DNA from: Icerya purchasi
Taxonomy: Eukaryota > Arthropoda > Insecta > Hemiptera > Monophlebidae
DNA: 64,000 nucleotides
Direction of reading: 5' to 3'
NCBI GenBank assembly: GCA_039619475.1
Contig: CM077115.1
Coordinates: 41,850,944-41,914,943, forward strand
Under the pieces are notes generated by a model, which saw nothing but the letters and a program-made list of their open reading frames with translations, was not told the origin of the DNA and ran no database searches. A program made the position numbers and the translations under genes. Position 1 is the first letter of the stretch. Each line of letters opens with the position of its first letter. Shown here one piece after another: positions 1 through 10,667 of this stretch.

Positions 1-395
1 TAGGGTTTTTACCTGAAATTGTTACCATTTTAGATTTAGATAACACCGACATATACAATCCTGTGACTTAACTTGCTATAATCACTATGCAGTCAGCTTA
101 ATGTTACATGTAAAATTTAATTAGTACGTACTTTGCAACTGAAAGTTGCTATTAATAATATCGACACTTTTATTCGTCCGATTTACATATTATTTGTATG
201 TAGCAATCGCGCAGTGTCATCGATAAAAAGAAAATAATTATTGCGAAGATTGCGTACGTTTTTAATTCCTGTTTGGAGGAAATTATCATCGTTTATTTAT
301 TCTTCGATTTAACTTTTAAGGAGACAATAAATTGCGAACAGATTTATCGACTTATAATTTATAAAGAAAATAGCAATCCGAAGAAATAGCATTAC
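1..395. other. Kinase-gene intron, partial
   Basis: AT-rich intron sequence downstream of the catalytic-loop exon. I looked on the minus strand for the activation-segment exon and found none. No repeat recognised. Confidence 0.6.
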
Positions 396-585
396 CAAAG
401 TCAGCTAGTTTCAGGTCGCCCCGTTCGCTAATTAACAGATTCTGAGGTTTCACATCGCGATGCAGGATTAACTTCGTGTGAATGTAACTAAGTGCGCGGA
501 GTAATTGAAACAGAAACAACTTCACGTTGTAGTAATTCAGTCCATTACCACCGTGTCTTTCCATATATTGAGAGAGATCCGTATG
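396..585 (-). CDS. Eip63E: CDK14/PFTAIRE-type kinase, catalytic-loop exon
   Basis: Exon of 63 codons plus one base, between a TTTTCAG acceptor and a GTAATG donor. It opens [13 protein letters not shown] and covers the C-lobe start: helix [17 protein letters not shown], the catalytic loop HRDVKPQN (Asp at residue 44, Lys 46, Asn 49) and the metal-binding DFG motif, whose glycine codon is split by the intron after its first base. An asparagine sits inside HGGNG where relatives usually have a glycine run, a minor change. The open frame past the donor (NAISSDCYF) is intron read-through, not protein. The next exon, expected to encode the activation segment, is not in positions 1-395, so the gene continues beyond the window. 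Confidence 0.95.
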
Positions 586-1354
586 CTGAAAACATTTAAT
601 AAATAAATTGAACAATAGCGCCAAGCAAAGAGAAAGCTATATCATTAAATGCCTGGAAAATTGTTTGTTTTTCCGCTTTTGATTCATTTCTGTCAAAAGA
701 TGCGTAATAAAAAAAAAAAATTACAACTGTCAACATTTTAAGTCATATACGTAAAAAAAATTATAATAATATGAAGAAGCCTTTTGAGAGTACGTGTACT
801 AGTATACATGTACTTCCAAGGATCCGGAGCTCTAACCGAAATAGGGCGCGTTCACGGGAGGCGGAATGTAGGCTAGTTGCGAATAAGCGGCCACTGGTAG
901 AAAGCCTCAGGTAGACAATTTCAGTGGTGACGGGCACAAGGATGTAAAGGGGCATGTTGGAAACTGCCTACAAAACTTTCCCTTCCTACGACTGCCCAAT
1001 AACCCTCGGCGAGTTGAGGTCGCCTGGATAAATATGCCTCACCCGCTGCTTTCCAAGCGGCAACCAAATCCAGAAGCGTCCGTTTCCTATGTAAGGGGCG
1101 GCTGAAGTACATTGCTGAGACTTATAATCTCAGCGTAAATTATGAATTGGTTTTAAACCAGTTCTCCAACATAAATTTCAAATAATACGCATGATGGAAA
1201 GTAATGTTCATAAAACTACTTCAGGAGGTAAACTGAAAAGGGAATAATCTGTCGCAAAAAGCTGTGTCACCGGGCTATCATTTTCTGGAGAGCCTGGACC
1301 AGCATGCAAAATAAATAAATTACAAACGCTGAAGTTAAGACCAAAACGAAAATG
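586..1354. other. Kinase-gene intron, unclassified sequence
   Basis: Intron sequence. The part around 820-1110 is richer in G+C than its surroundings and holds overlapping short open frames on the minus strand that I do not recognise; it may be an old repeat. A small stem, GCTGAGA/TCTCAGC, lies near 1113-1133. Confidence 0.4.
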
Positions 1355-1378
1355 TTTTTTTTTTTTTTTTTTTTTTTT

Positions 1379-3330
1379 GGAACATTAAACGTGAATTCAC
1401 TAATGAAAGTTGGTAAATTAAAACAGTTGATAAAAGTGCTGAGGAAACTCAAATACAAATCATGGCACTCCAAGAAACGAGATTCACGGATTAGGATATA
1501 ATGAAATCGGAAGGGTATCGCATCTATAAAGGCGAAAATGGTCGAATGCCGGGAACAAATATAACATATTTTGGAACAGGAATTGTCGTGAACAAACATA
1601 TATTAAATTCAATTACAGATTTTTATTTGCCAAGTGAGCGTATATATCAGTGTCATGACTATACAGTGTGCAAATAAAACGTACACTTTGATAAATTGCC
1701 ATGCTCCGATTAATAATGATAGTCAAAAAAATCCCGAAAAAGTTGAAAAATTCTAGGAACTTCTGGAACTGGAGATATCAAAAATTCCTATGAGTAACAT
1801 TGAAATATTATTAGGAGACTTTAACGCGCAAGCTGGTAAAGAAAGAAAATATGAAAAAATTGTAGTCGAATATCCAGCACATAAAAGAACAAACAGGAAA
1901 GGTGAAAGATTGATAGAACTATGTAAAGGTTTCAACCTTAAAGTAATGTCAACAAATTTCAAGAGATTGCCAAGAAAGCAAAAGACATGGAAATCACCAA
2001 ATCAAAATTTGGGAGAATTTCAGGTTGACCATGTGGCTCTATATCTTATCATAATCACAGGGAAATAATGAACGTGAGAGTTAGAAAAGAAGTAAATAAT
2101 GAAACGGATCATTACTTGATCGAAATAAAATTAAAATTTCTTCCACAAAATAAAAGTAGTAAGTCCAAAGTTGAAAGTACCAAAGATAGATACGGAAATT
2201 CTGAAATCGAAAAAACTGCGAGTTCCAAGAAAAGTTGAAAAGCATTCAATTAGAAGAATGGACTGCAGTGAAAACAAAACTGGTGAATGCAGCCTTTGAT
2301 ACAGCACAGCTCCAAAAAAATAATAAGCATAGATGGTGGAACGAAATCTGCGAACAAGTTTAAAAAAAAAGAAATCAGATGTGGAAAAAATGATATTCCG
2401 CGAAAAATAACAATGATTATGTGAACTTTAAGAAGCAACGGGCGGAAACGGCAGAATTATAAGAGGGATTGAACGAAATTATATGAAAATATCAACCGCC
2501 TAGTTTATGCTTCAGAAATGAAGAAGGAAAACTTGTTCTAAATAATCGGGATAACTGTGAGCTATTAGCGAAATACTTCGATATTCCATGAGAAGACGTA
2601 AGAATCAAATAAAATAGTGCAACATATATCCAGGAGCAGATACCGGAAGTAATTACAACTTGGTAATAATGGAAATACAATTAAAATATAAAACAATTAC
2701 TAAAAAAAGAAACAGTTATACAGATCGAAAAGGAGAAAAGTAAACGAAGATAAGATAAGGAATGAATACCGAAAAAAAAAAAATTAAAAGATAAGTTAAA
2801 TAAACAAATGAGTAAATTAACCATCGTCGAGAAATGTTATCTCTAGGAAAAAAGATAAAAAGTGCAACAGAATAAAATTATTAGGAAAAGAAGGAAAAAT
2901 TTAAAGAAAACCAGCGATTACAAATAGGTCATTGAATTAATGGAAAGAAGAAGACAATTTAAGAACGTAAATACAGTAGAACAACAAAAGGTCTACAAGA
3001 GATATAGAAATAAGGTGAACAGTGAAAACAGAGAAAGCAAAGATAGCATATATAGAAAATCAATGGAAACAAATAGAAAAAAAGTACATTTTAAAGATTT
3101 TAAACAAAACCAATCGAATTGAAGTTGAAAACAAAATGATTGCTTTTAAAGACGACGAAAAAGATACGTAGAGCGAAGGTAGCGAAGAAAACAAAAATAC
3201 AAATAATAAGCACTGAAAACAGATTTAGGAGGAAATAAAGTAATAAACAACGTGGGACCAACAATAACTTTACAAACACGAATTGTGTTTCAGTTGATTG
3301 TGTTGCTGCGTAGTACATCCCCCACTGATG
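1379..3330 (+). pseudogene. Decayed LINE, endonuclease part (RTE-like / craniofacial-protein-2-like)
   Basis: Remnant of a non-LTR retrotransposon ORF, plus strand. In broken frames one can read the apurinic endonuclease signatures FGTLNVNSL, MALQETRF, LLGDFNAQAG (near 1808-1835), a TWKSPNQN block, QVDHV and NETDHYL, the usual order for this LINE group, which is often annotated as craniofacial development protein 2-like. The best frame is 1790-2068. A degraded linker follows, with WWNEICEQV in shifted frames near 2336-2360 and a lysine-rich open frame at 2940-3122. No reverse-transcriptase catalytic motif is visible, so the copy is truncated as well as frameshifted. A 24-T run (1355-1378) abuts its left edge. 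It cannot encode a working protein. Confidence 0.75.
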
Positions 3331-3338
3331 GTCTGCCA

Positions 3339-3750
3339 CAAGGCCGTGTGCAGGAGGGGGGGGGGGGGGGCATGATAACTGAAATAGTTATTATAAATAC
3401 ATAAAAATCTGAAAAAATCAAAAATTTTAAATAAATTTTGATGATTTTTTAGGATGTTCTTACCTATTTTTAAAAGAACAAAAAAAAAAATATGCTCCAT
3501 ATTTTTAGGTACTTCATTAATATGTTATGAAATTTTTTTTATTGCGAGTATAATTAATAACGTATGTAATTTTTATTAATGTTCATATACGGGGTAATTC
3601 ATTTATGTAAATTATTAATATATAAATCAAAATTATGGAAATTATTAATAGTACGAATATTAGTGTGAAAAATGTATCGTTATTTATAAAATAAATATGT
3701 GAAGAAAATTTTCACCCCCTCTCTTTTGCAAAATTTTGGGCACGGGCCTG
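3339..3750. mobile_element. hAT-type MITE, 412 bp
   Basis: Short non-autonomous DNA transposon. It begins CAAGGCCGTGTGCAGG and ends with the imperfect inverted copy (reverse complement CAGGCCCGTGCCCAAA). It is flanked by GTCTGCCA at 3331-3338 and GTCTGCAA at 3751-3758, an 8-bp duplication with one mismatch, the length made by hAT transposases. Inside are a 15-G run (3356-3370) and AT-rich filler with no coding capacity. It sits at the end of the LINE remnant, so it probably inserted into or next to it. Confidence 0.65.
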
Positions 3751-3829
3751 GTCTGCAATTATGTTCCAAAATTATCTTACATTGTTCTTTCATTATTCTA
3801 TCCGTTTTAACCAAACTTCCCGTTTAATA

Positions 3830-4390
3830 AAAGATGTACTGTACACACTGGGATATTAATTTTTCCGAAGAAATTAATCGGACAAAAATTCATCGATTTG
3901 ATCTGAACATACGAAATTTCGATTCATTTGTTCGAGTACATTATTCCATTGTCCCAATGACCAATTTCGATGTTGAAGAGCCCACTCTAATCGTTTCTTT
4001 TTATTTATATTGCACAAAGCAACGGTTTTTCTTAGCTATAGTGTGTTCGAACAAATTGACATTTCTTAATCGTCTTTGAATTGTATTCACTGAAACCGGT
4101 GCAGTTCGAATTCTATTAAAATCCGCGCAATTTGCAGGTGTTATTAGCCTTCTATTTCGTTTATTGGTGACTGTAATAATCTTTCTGTGCAGCAGTTGCT
4201 CTACGTAGCCGTAAACGAGGATGATCATTACACACAAGGTCAGTTCTCTTACAGCAGTTTACTGTTGACTGAACATTTTTCAAAGAAACATTAAGCTCCT
4301 TTGGAATTTCTCTCGTAGTGTAATGTCGCATTTTGAATTTCGATGTTAATTCGTTTCGTCTTGATTATTTTGGAAACAACTTGAAGATAC
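3830..4390 (-). pseudogene. Tc1-like transposase relic
   Basis: Minus-strand remnant of a Tc1/mariner-superfamily transposase. From right to left one reads an N-terminal helix-turn-helix piece (KMRHYTTREIPKELNVS), then the second DNA-binding domain in an open frame at 4001-4237 with TPANCADFNRIRTAPVSV and TIQRRLRNVNL, which resembles the PVS-TVRRRL block of Tc1 proteins. A broken piece (HRNWSLGQWNNV) follows, where family members lead into the first catalytic Asp. Several stops and shifts are present and the catalytic DDE residues are not recognisable. No terminal repeats were found. The element is dead. Confidence 0.65.
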
Positions 4391-4525
4391 AAAAAGTAAA
4401 TAATTTTAAACCGACATAAAATTCTAAAACCCGCCGGAAATGATGATGATAGTCACAGTGTAAGTTGTCCGAAACGTTAAGCAAACATAACTTCTATTTT
4501 GTCCGTAATTTATTTATGATGAATT

Positions 4526-4883
4526 CATTGGCGCACCCAAGGGGGGTGCCACGGGGCCATTGCTCCCCCCAAAAAATCTTCGAAATCTTAATTTTGTTTT
4601 GTAATGTTTTGTTTTACTTAAATAAAATTCGTATGCTTATCTAATTTGTGCTTATTACAAACATAATGTTACGTTTCTATTATTATTTTTTGTTTTTTTA
4701 AATAAAATTCGTCAGTTTTGTAACTTTTTTAAAAATAATATTCCTTAATTTTGTGTTTTTTTTTATTTTAATTTACAAACCACGGAAATAGATGGGTACT
4801 TAGTCGAGGTACCGAGTTACTACCCCCTAACTCATCTTCTAAATTCTAGCCCCGACCAAAAAAAAATCCTGCGTGCGCCTTTG
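4526..4883. mobile_element. hAT-type MITE, 358 bp, perfect 8-bp target duplication
   Basis: Complete small element. Left end CATTGGCGCACCCAAGG, right end the inverted CAAAGGCGCACGCAGGA, matching at 13 of 17 positions. Both sides carry GATGAATT (4518-4525 and 4884-4891), a perfect 8-bp duplication as left by hAT transposases. The interior is AT-rich with C/G-rich sub-terminal tracts (GGGGGGTGCC, CCCCCC) and no open frame, so it must have been moved by a transposase made elsewhere. Confidence 0.75.
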
Positions 4884-4891
4884 GATGAATT

Positions 4892-5222
4892 TTCTTCATT
4901 TTTTAATGCTGTACTAAACTTTTAGCCAGTTCCTTTAAATTACCTTAATTTCGAGATGATCATTTACGAAATAATATTTAACTAGGTAATTCAAAAACAA
5001 GAAGCGCATTAAATATTAAAAATAATTTCGAAAAATAATCGTTCATGTAATTATACGTGTATCCTTTCTATTAGTGGAATAGTAAAACGGAATGCAAGTG
5101 CCTACAGTTTTATTAAATGCGTCATAAGAATATCAAATTTACACATTGTTGTAGAATACGAGGACTCTGAATTTTCAAAATTCGGCAGTTTTACTATACA
5201 TACATATACATACATACATACA

Positions 5223-5278
<56 letters not shown>

Positions 5279-6993
5279 ATAATATTGTTCTCAATTTACA
5301 GACAGATTATTAATCTCTTCAAGGTAAAGTATAAAATAATGTACGATAAAGGTGAGTAATAATTGAAAATGTTACAGTTATTAGATTATAAATACATGAA
5401 AAAATATTTACATAAAAACCTAAACAAAAGTTACGATTAATCTTACTTTTTATCGGCCCTTACTAAAAAGCAGACACGCGACAACCATAATCTTTTTTAA
5501 ACTTTACTTCCCTAATTGTTTTTGAAAAAAAAAAAAAAAGGAAAAAAATAGAACACTGCTGGTGTAATGATATTTGAGATTATTCCGTTTTCACTGATAA
5601 AAAATGATGAAAATTATTTTGCGTAGGTAAATATATTATTTTCACCAACGCTAAACTTTTTAAACACCAATGTATCTTCGTAATTGTTAACTGAAAGGCT
5701 ATTTTACTTTTGTTTTCCTTCAAAACATTTTGGGAACGTATATAGCGCATATTTCACGTTTAATCTGAGTAAAATTTCTGACGTGCGTGACAGTTACAAT
5801 TATTACATTCAAGGCGTGTTGACTATATCGTTGGAGAAACTCTATTCGTTAAAGAATTTTAATATACATTATAAAAAGTTTGAAAAATTAACATTTATGT
5901 AAAACGCTAAAAAATTCCTACTTTTAGATTTTTATTTATAAGTAGTGATTATATACATAAAGTATTAATCAAGGTATAAATACGGAAATAGCAGACAGAA
6001 ACGGTATATAATCATAGACGTTATATGGGGGAATGTTTTCGGGGGGGGGGGGGGGGCTAGTTCCTTATCAGCTAAAAATGGAAGGTATATTTAAAAAACA
6101 ATTAATTAAATGTAGTAATAACAAATTTGGGATATGTCGGATAATATTGCAATGTGTGATAATTGAAGAATGGAGATGTAATTTTAAAGTAAGTAAATTG
6201 GGAAAAGGCAGGGGGAATTCCTAATAGGCTTTAAAATGGAGACTTTACCTAACATTAACCTCTTTTTATTTTTTTTAGGTTTTTTGTTATTTTTTCAGTT
6301 TAATATTTTACAATTTCATTAAAAAAGATTAACAGAATTCTCCATTATACATATTATAAATGTATATATGTTTATATTGCAGCAAATGTCCGACTGCATA
6401 TTTTACATTATAATGTATATACTTGAGAAGCATGTACTTTTAAAGCTATTTATTCCGAAGAATTTGATCTACTAAAAGAAAACAGCTAGGTGAATGTGTA
6501 TGCGTACTTCTCTAAACAGCCAAATCAATAGCAAAACGATAATTTAATTTCCGAAAATTCCGCAGAATTATCTTCCTTAATAAGAGTGACGAGACATGTT
6601 TATCGAACCTGGGGTCCATCATAGCTACAACTCGTGATCAAATCGATTACTTCAGGTCACTCTTGTTGATCTTTCATGAAAATAGTTTATGATTTTTTTC
6701 ATTTTAATCGGAAATTTACATGTTTTTTTTCGTTCTTCTTTTTTTATATTAAAATTATTCGGAAAATTAACGATATCCAGGTAATATAAAAAGATTCCGC
6801 TTACGGTTTTATTGTAATTGTTTTCACAAACAATGGAATAACTTTTTTCATACGCCAACGAAAAAAAAAAAAAAAAAGGACAATAAATTTTAAAATGGTT
6901 ATTTTATGGTTTTCCTCTGCTGCAGACAGCGTGTATTTATCTTTTCATTTGAAATATTGCAATTTAATTAATAAATAAACAAAATACACGTAC
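4892..6993. other. Kinase-gene intron, mostly unclassified
   Basis: AT-rich intron. It holds a (TA)n microsatellite (5226-5274), an A-run near 5525-5539 and a 16-G run (6041-6056). Short open frames show no recognisable domain. Confidence 0.55.
5226..5274. repeat. (TA)n microsatellite
   Basis: About 24 uninterrupted TA units after a degenerate (CATA)n lead-in (5199-5225). Confidence 0.95.
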
Positions 6994-7168
6994 AACGTAT
7001 TCGAAAACGAACGTGAGCGTATGCTTCGTATGGACTATATCGTGTAGCGTGACTATATTGGCGTGCTTCAAATCTTTCAGAATGGAAGCTTCCCTTATGG
7101 CAGTGAACGGAGCACCTTCTTCTTCTTGAAGTCTTATTTCTTTTAACGCAACCAACTGGCGAGTTAAG
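6994..7168 (-). CDS. Eip63E: CDK14/PFTAIRE-type kinase, PFTAIRE-helix exon
   Basis: Exon of one base plus 58 codons between a TTCACAG acceptor and a GTACGT donor. It encodes the N-lobe core: VALK with the ATP-anchoring lysine (residue 9), then the signature cyclin-binding helix PFTAIRE (residues 20-26) that names the subfamily, then [12 protein letters not shown] and the hinge strand TFVFEYV with the bulky phenylalanine gatekeeper typical of CDKs. PFTAIRE rather than PSTAIRE assigns it to the CDK14/15/Eip63E group. It ends in phase 0 at EYV and the next exon opens HTDLSQYM, exactly as in other family members. All catalytic residues expected in this part are present, so I read it as functional. 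Confidence 0.95.
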
Positions 7169-8589
7169 CTGTGAATAACAATTTGCAACAGAATTAATAG
7201 CATGTTCATGATGTATCATTTTTGCGTTATATTGCGCGCGCGCGACTGCTACATTTTTCATCAGTTGCCACTTTTTCCCCAAACTAACAGGTTTTCGTTT
7301 TTAGAAATAGAAAAAAATATAAAACTCACAAATTGTAAAATTTGTGGGTATAAATTTTGAAATGATTGAAGCGATAGTCACCAGGGACCTGAAAATATAA
7401 TTGGTTAGATTGTAAGGAAAAAACGAATTCGACGATTGCAATGTATGAAAAAAAAAAAAAAAAAAAAAGAATTAAACGTAACACGTTCTTCTTATATATA
7501 CACATATTACCGTGTTGAGCTATTTGAATCCAAATTTCACTTTTAATTGCATTCATACGCCCCCCCTTTTTTTATTTAATACATTTCACGTGAACACTGT
7601 TGTAGTCCTTGTTAAAAATTGACGAAGTAAAACAATTAAAAATCCGAAGGTTTGGGCTGCAAAGCAGCCAGCAAGTCCAAACCCCTAGTGTATATTTTTA
7701 TATGTATATATAAATAATATAAATATATACATATATAGTTTGTTTTTTTTTGTTTTTTTTTATATATAAACTTATTACACGGAACTTTGAAAAAAGCGGA
7801 GAAGCTCAATCATACTGTTTTATTCATAATCAGATAAAAATTATATTTCAATTTATCGTCGTGGGGCTTTTAAATTTATCGTAATTTAATCGGAAATTGG
7901 AATTATTAACATTTTAATATGGCACGGCGGTTAAATGGTTAGGGCCAAAAAAACCGTTTGATTTTATTAACGTACGCATTGTACATACGATTAATTATTT
8001 TATTTATGGTCTAACATTCCAGATTCCAAATAATTTTAAAAGGAATATTTCTTGCGTTAATAGTGCGTGCAGTTTATTTGAGGAACTAAATTTTTATTCG
8101 TAATGTTTTTTCTTTTCTTAAGCAACACAAAAAAAGGATTAAATGTCAGTGTACATAATAAATTTATCTGTACGCAGGTGGAAACGAATAAAAGAGATTA
8201 TTAAAAGTACTTCAATTAGAATTTTGCCTTTAGCGAAGCTAGAGAATGCGACAACGATGTTTTGTAACCCTGATTGTCTTTTTGTTACCTTCATTATTAT
8301 TGAATGTGCTATTGCTTAATTTCATTACAAGAAAGATTTTCGAAACTCTATTAACTTTCTTTGTAGCGGAAAAAAAAAAGAAACAAAAAAAAAAAAAAAA
8401 TGATATTACACTATGGAATAATTTCGTCACATTTGGATATTAAAATAATTAAAGCGTAAAATAATCGGTACATAACTGCAGTAATCATAAAAGGTGGAAA
8501 AGTATTCGAGTAGACGCACGGCGTTGTAAATGATAAATATAATAAAAACAAAAATAGATCTTTGGGGGGAAGCTCTAATTTCGTTTGTC
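7169..8589. other. Kinase-gene intron, unclassified
   Basis: AT-rich intron between the PFTAIRE-helix and glycine-loop exons. It carries A/T runs at about 7447-7468 and 8388-8400 and TA-rich stretches near 7690-7765. No coding signal or repeat recognised. Confidence 0.55.
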
Positions 8590-9033
8590 ACCGGGAGATT
8601 TTAAGTTTATAAAGTGTAGCACCGATCCGTGATGGCCGCTGTTCCCTATCTCTTACGTAGGGAATTCTTAATTCTATCTAAATTACCGTTGAGGAAACAT
8701 TCAGCATTATCTCACAACTACGTTTTTGAGGGAACTCCTTTTCCACCTTCGTGCCCTCTGTGTGGGCTCACGGCCTTGTCAACTATAGAGCAACTGCTCA
8801 TTAAACGGTGCCAGCATACCCTTAATGCTTCAAGCCATACTCCACTCCACTGTCTGTTGTTAAACCATCCGGACTGTGTTCGGGCGATTTTGAATTTTAT
8901 ACCATCCAACAGACTTGATCAACTACTGTAACTTCCACTGAATCTAGAGCCATAATAGCCTGAGTTATACGGCACTTAAATTTATACTATGATGTAAGAA
9001 AAAAAAGAAAAAAAGAAAAGAAAAAAAGAAAGG
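8590..9033 (+). pseudogene. LINE 3' fragment with C-terminal Cys motif
   Basis: Plus-strand fragment of the last part of a non-LTR retrotransposon ORF2. The open frame 8629-8931 contains SCPLCG followed by a TIEQLLIKRCQ block, the C-rich tail that follows the RNase H domain in I/jockey-type LINEs (pattern CPLC ... VEHLL-C). Nothing upstream (RT, RNase H catalytic residues) is left. An A/G-rich tail (about 8998-9032) follows and could be the 3' poly(A) end. I infer a 5'-truncated copy, but no target duplication was found. Confidence 0.55.
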
Positions 9034-9822
9034 TTATACGTCATATATCAGAACATATCTCTTTCAATGATGAAATATCAATTCTCACACCATACCGATA
9101 CGTAACACGAACACAAACTAACTTAGCACTGCGGTCCCATCGGATTCTACAACATTTCCGTTATGTTGGACGATCCTTCATATTTTTTAAATTTTACGAG
9201 TTTGTTAATTTTTTTTTTCTTCTGATTAACTTAACTAAAAATTAAATGAACATAACTTAATGACGCTAATACAAAAAAAGTAATTAAAAAAAAATCCGTA
9301 CAATTGCAAAACTGTTGTTTATAATTTCACGGTTTTTATTACTTAAAAACTTTACTAAAAAAGTTTTAATTTTTTTGGTCTCGTAATAGTAACAAACAGT
9401 TCGCTTTTGATAAGTATAAAATTCAGAAAAGGTATCATTAAAGATGACAATCTCATGTTATTTTTATAAACACTGATTATTAATATTTTGATACATAGAA
9501 TTTATTCTTTTGCACGTGTATTTTGTAAATTATGCGGGTCCTGCAAGTTCCGCAACGCCAAAATTATAGAAATTTCAAACTGAGATATTGCAAACCCCGG
9601 GAATATACAACATTATAAGAACCAATTTACGAAATCGATTATAAAACTAGACTTGTTGCTAGTGAAACTGATAAAAAACCGTTAAAAGATAAACGGAAAT
9701 TAAATTAATATTTTGGATTCATGCGGAATAATACATTTTTATTTCCGTAAGCGACGATTTAACGAAAAGATTAATTACATTTTGATTTTAAAAAATACAC
9801 AGTAATAGCGATATATCCTTAC
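9034..9822. other. Kinase-gene intron, unclassified
   Basis: AT-rich intron just downstream (minus sense) of the glycine-loop exon. No motif or repeat recognised. Confidence 0.55.
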
Positions 9823-9914
9823 TTGCTGTAACCTCTGTATACGGTTGCGTAGGAACCTTCTCCCAATTTATCCAGTTTTATATAAGCTTCTTCTTTACCG
9901 AACGGAGAATCACC
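9823..9914 (-). CDS. Eip63E: CDK14/PFTAIRE-type kinase, glycine-loop exon
   Basis: Short exon of 30 codons plus two bases, too short to stand out as an open frame. It follows a TTTTAG acceptor, begins [17 protein letters not shown] and carries the ATP-binding glycine loop [11 protein letters not shown] near residues 18-28. It ends AGC AA at a GTAAGG donor. The two trailing bases join the first base of the next exon to give an asparagine codon, so reading continues [13 protein letters not shown]. Loop sequence and exon junctions are typical of CDK14/Eip63E. The intron to the previous exon is about 8 kb and filled with repeats. No frameshift or missing residue is visible. Confidence 0.92.
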
Positions 9915-10071
9915 CTAAAATCATTATTCGTCATCAAAAATAATTACTCGAATATGTAAAAAGGAAAAAAAATAATTTTTTTTTAAACTAAAATTAAATT
10001 GACAAATATAAAAATATGTACATTACGTACGAATACATAAATATATATTAATTACAACATAAAAATTTTTA

Positions 10072-10667
10072 GGCCGGGTCCCATTAGAAAAAATATCCAA
10101 TTTTATGTAACATTTGTTATATTTTAATTTTTACCGACTTCCAAAAAAAAACATTCGTCGCGTATGTTTTGTTTTTTTTTTTTTTGTTTGTTCGCGCGTA
10201 ACTCATATTTATATAAACCGATTTTACTGATTCTTTGCCCATTAGAAAGAGTACCATGTGAGTAATGGTGAAAATCGGTGAACATAAATTGAGTATTAGT
10301 CAAAAAACGCGAAAAAATGTGGCCCCTTTAGATAATTTTTTTTCCTTGTTATTTTCTATTAGTATAACAGAGGCGGTTGAATTAAAATGCTATCAATTTG
10401 CAAAATTATCATGGAATTGGAGCTTTGTTATCGACTTCCAAAAAGGAGGAGGTTACACACGTTCGTCCCGTTTTATTTATTTACTTTTTTATTACGTTTG
10501 TTCACGCATAACTTATATTCATATGGACCGTTTTAGAATTACGTTGTAAATTTTGATACTTTATACAAAGTATAGAAGAGAAAGAGACAGAAATGTAAGC
10601 AAGAGGGGTCAAGGGGCACAGCCTCTTGAGAAGGACAAAATGGCCGAGTTTTTTTATATATATATAT
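10072..10667 (-). repeat. Composite copy of an unclassified interspersed repeat
   Basis: Read on the minus strand, this starts at a TA tract with ACTCGGCCATTTTG, passes GGCTGTGCCCCTTGACCCC (near 10603-10625), CTGTCTCTTTCTCTT and an ACAACGTAATTCT block. It ends with a TAAAATATAACAAATG block and ACATAAAATTGGATA near 10085-10125. Both ends match the copies at 22200-22570 and 29360-29740. The middle differs: it is replaced by two imperfect units of another repeat (10131-10540). Either the shorter copies are deletion derivatives or this copy suffered an insertion. No protein is encoded and the class is unknown. Confidence 0.6.
10131..10540 (+). repeat. Imperfect tandem repeat, unit about 298 bp
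   Basis: Two units share, in order, CGACTTCCAAAAA (10135 and 10433), a T-rich tract, TTTGTTCGCGCGTAACT or TTTGTTCACGCATAACT (near 10190 and 10498), and a TATATAAACCGATTTT or CATATGGACCGTTTT block. The second unit stops shortly after this. The CGACTTCCAAAAAGGAGGAGG phrase is one I associate with widespread arthropod repeats. No coding potential. Confidence 0.6.

Noticed and set aside
1..10. TAGGGTTTTT as telomeric repeat
   Set aside because: A single unit only, no tandem array.
1..14. TTTCAG acceptor-like site on the minus strand near the window start, possible next kinase exon
   Set aside because: The few codons after it do not match the expected residues after DFG, so it is probably a chance site.
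352..395. Continuation of the kinase frame past DFG ([13 protein letters not shown])
   Set aside because: It lies beyond a GT donor and does not match the conserved activation-segment sequence; it is intron read-through.
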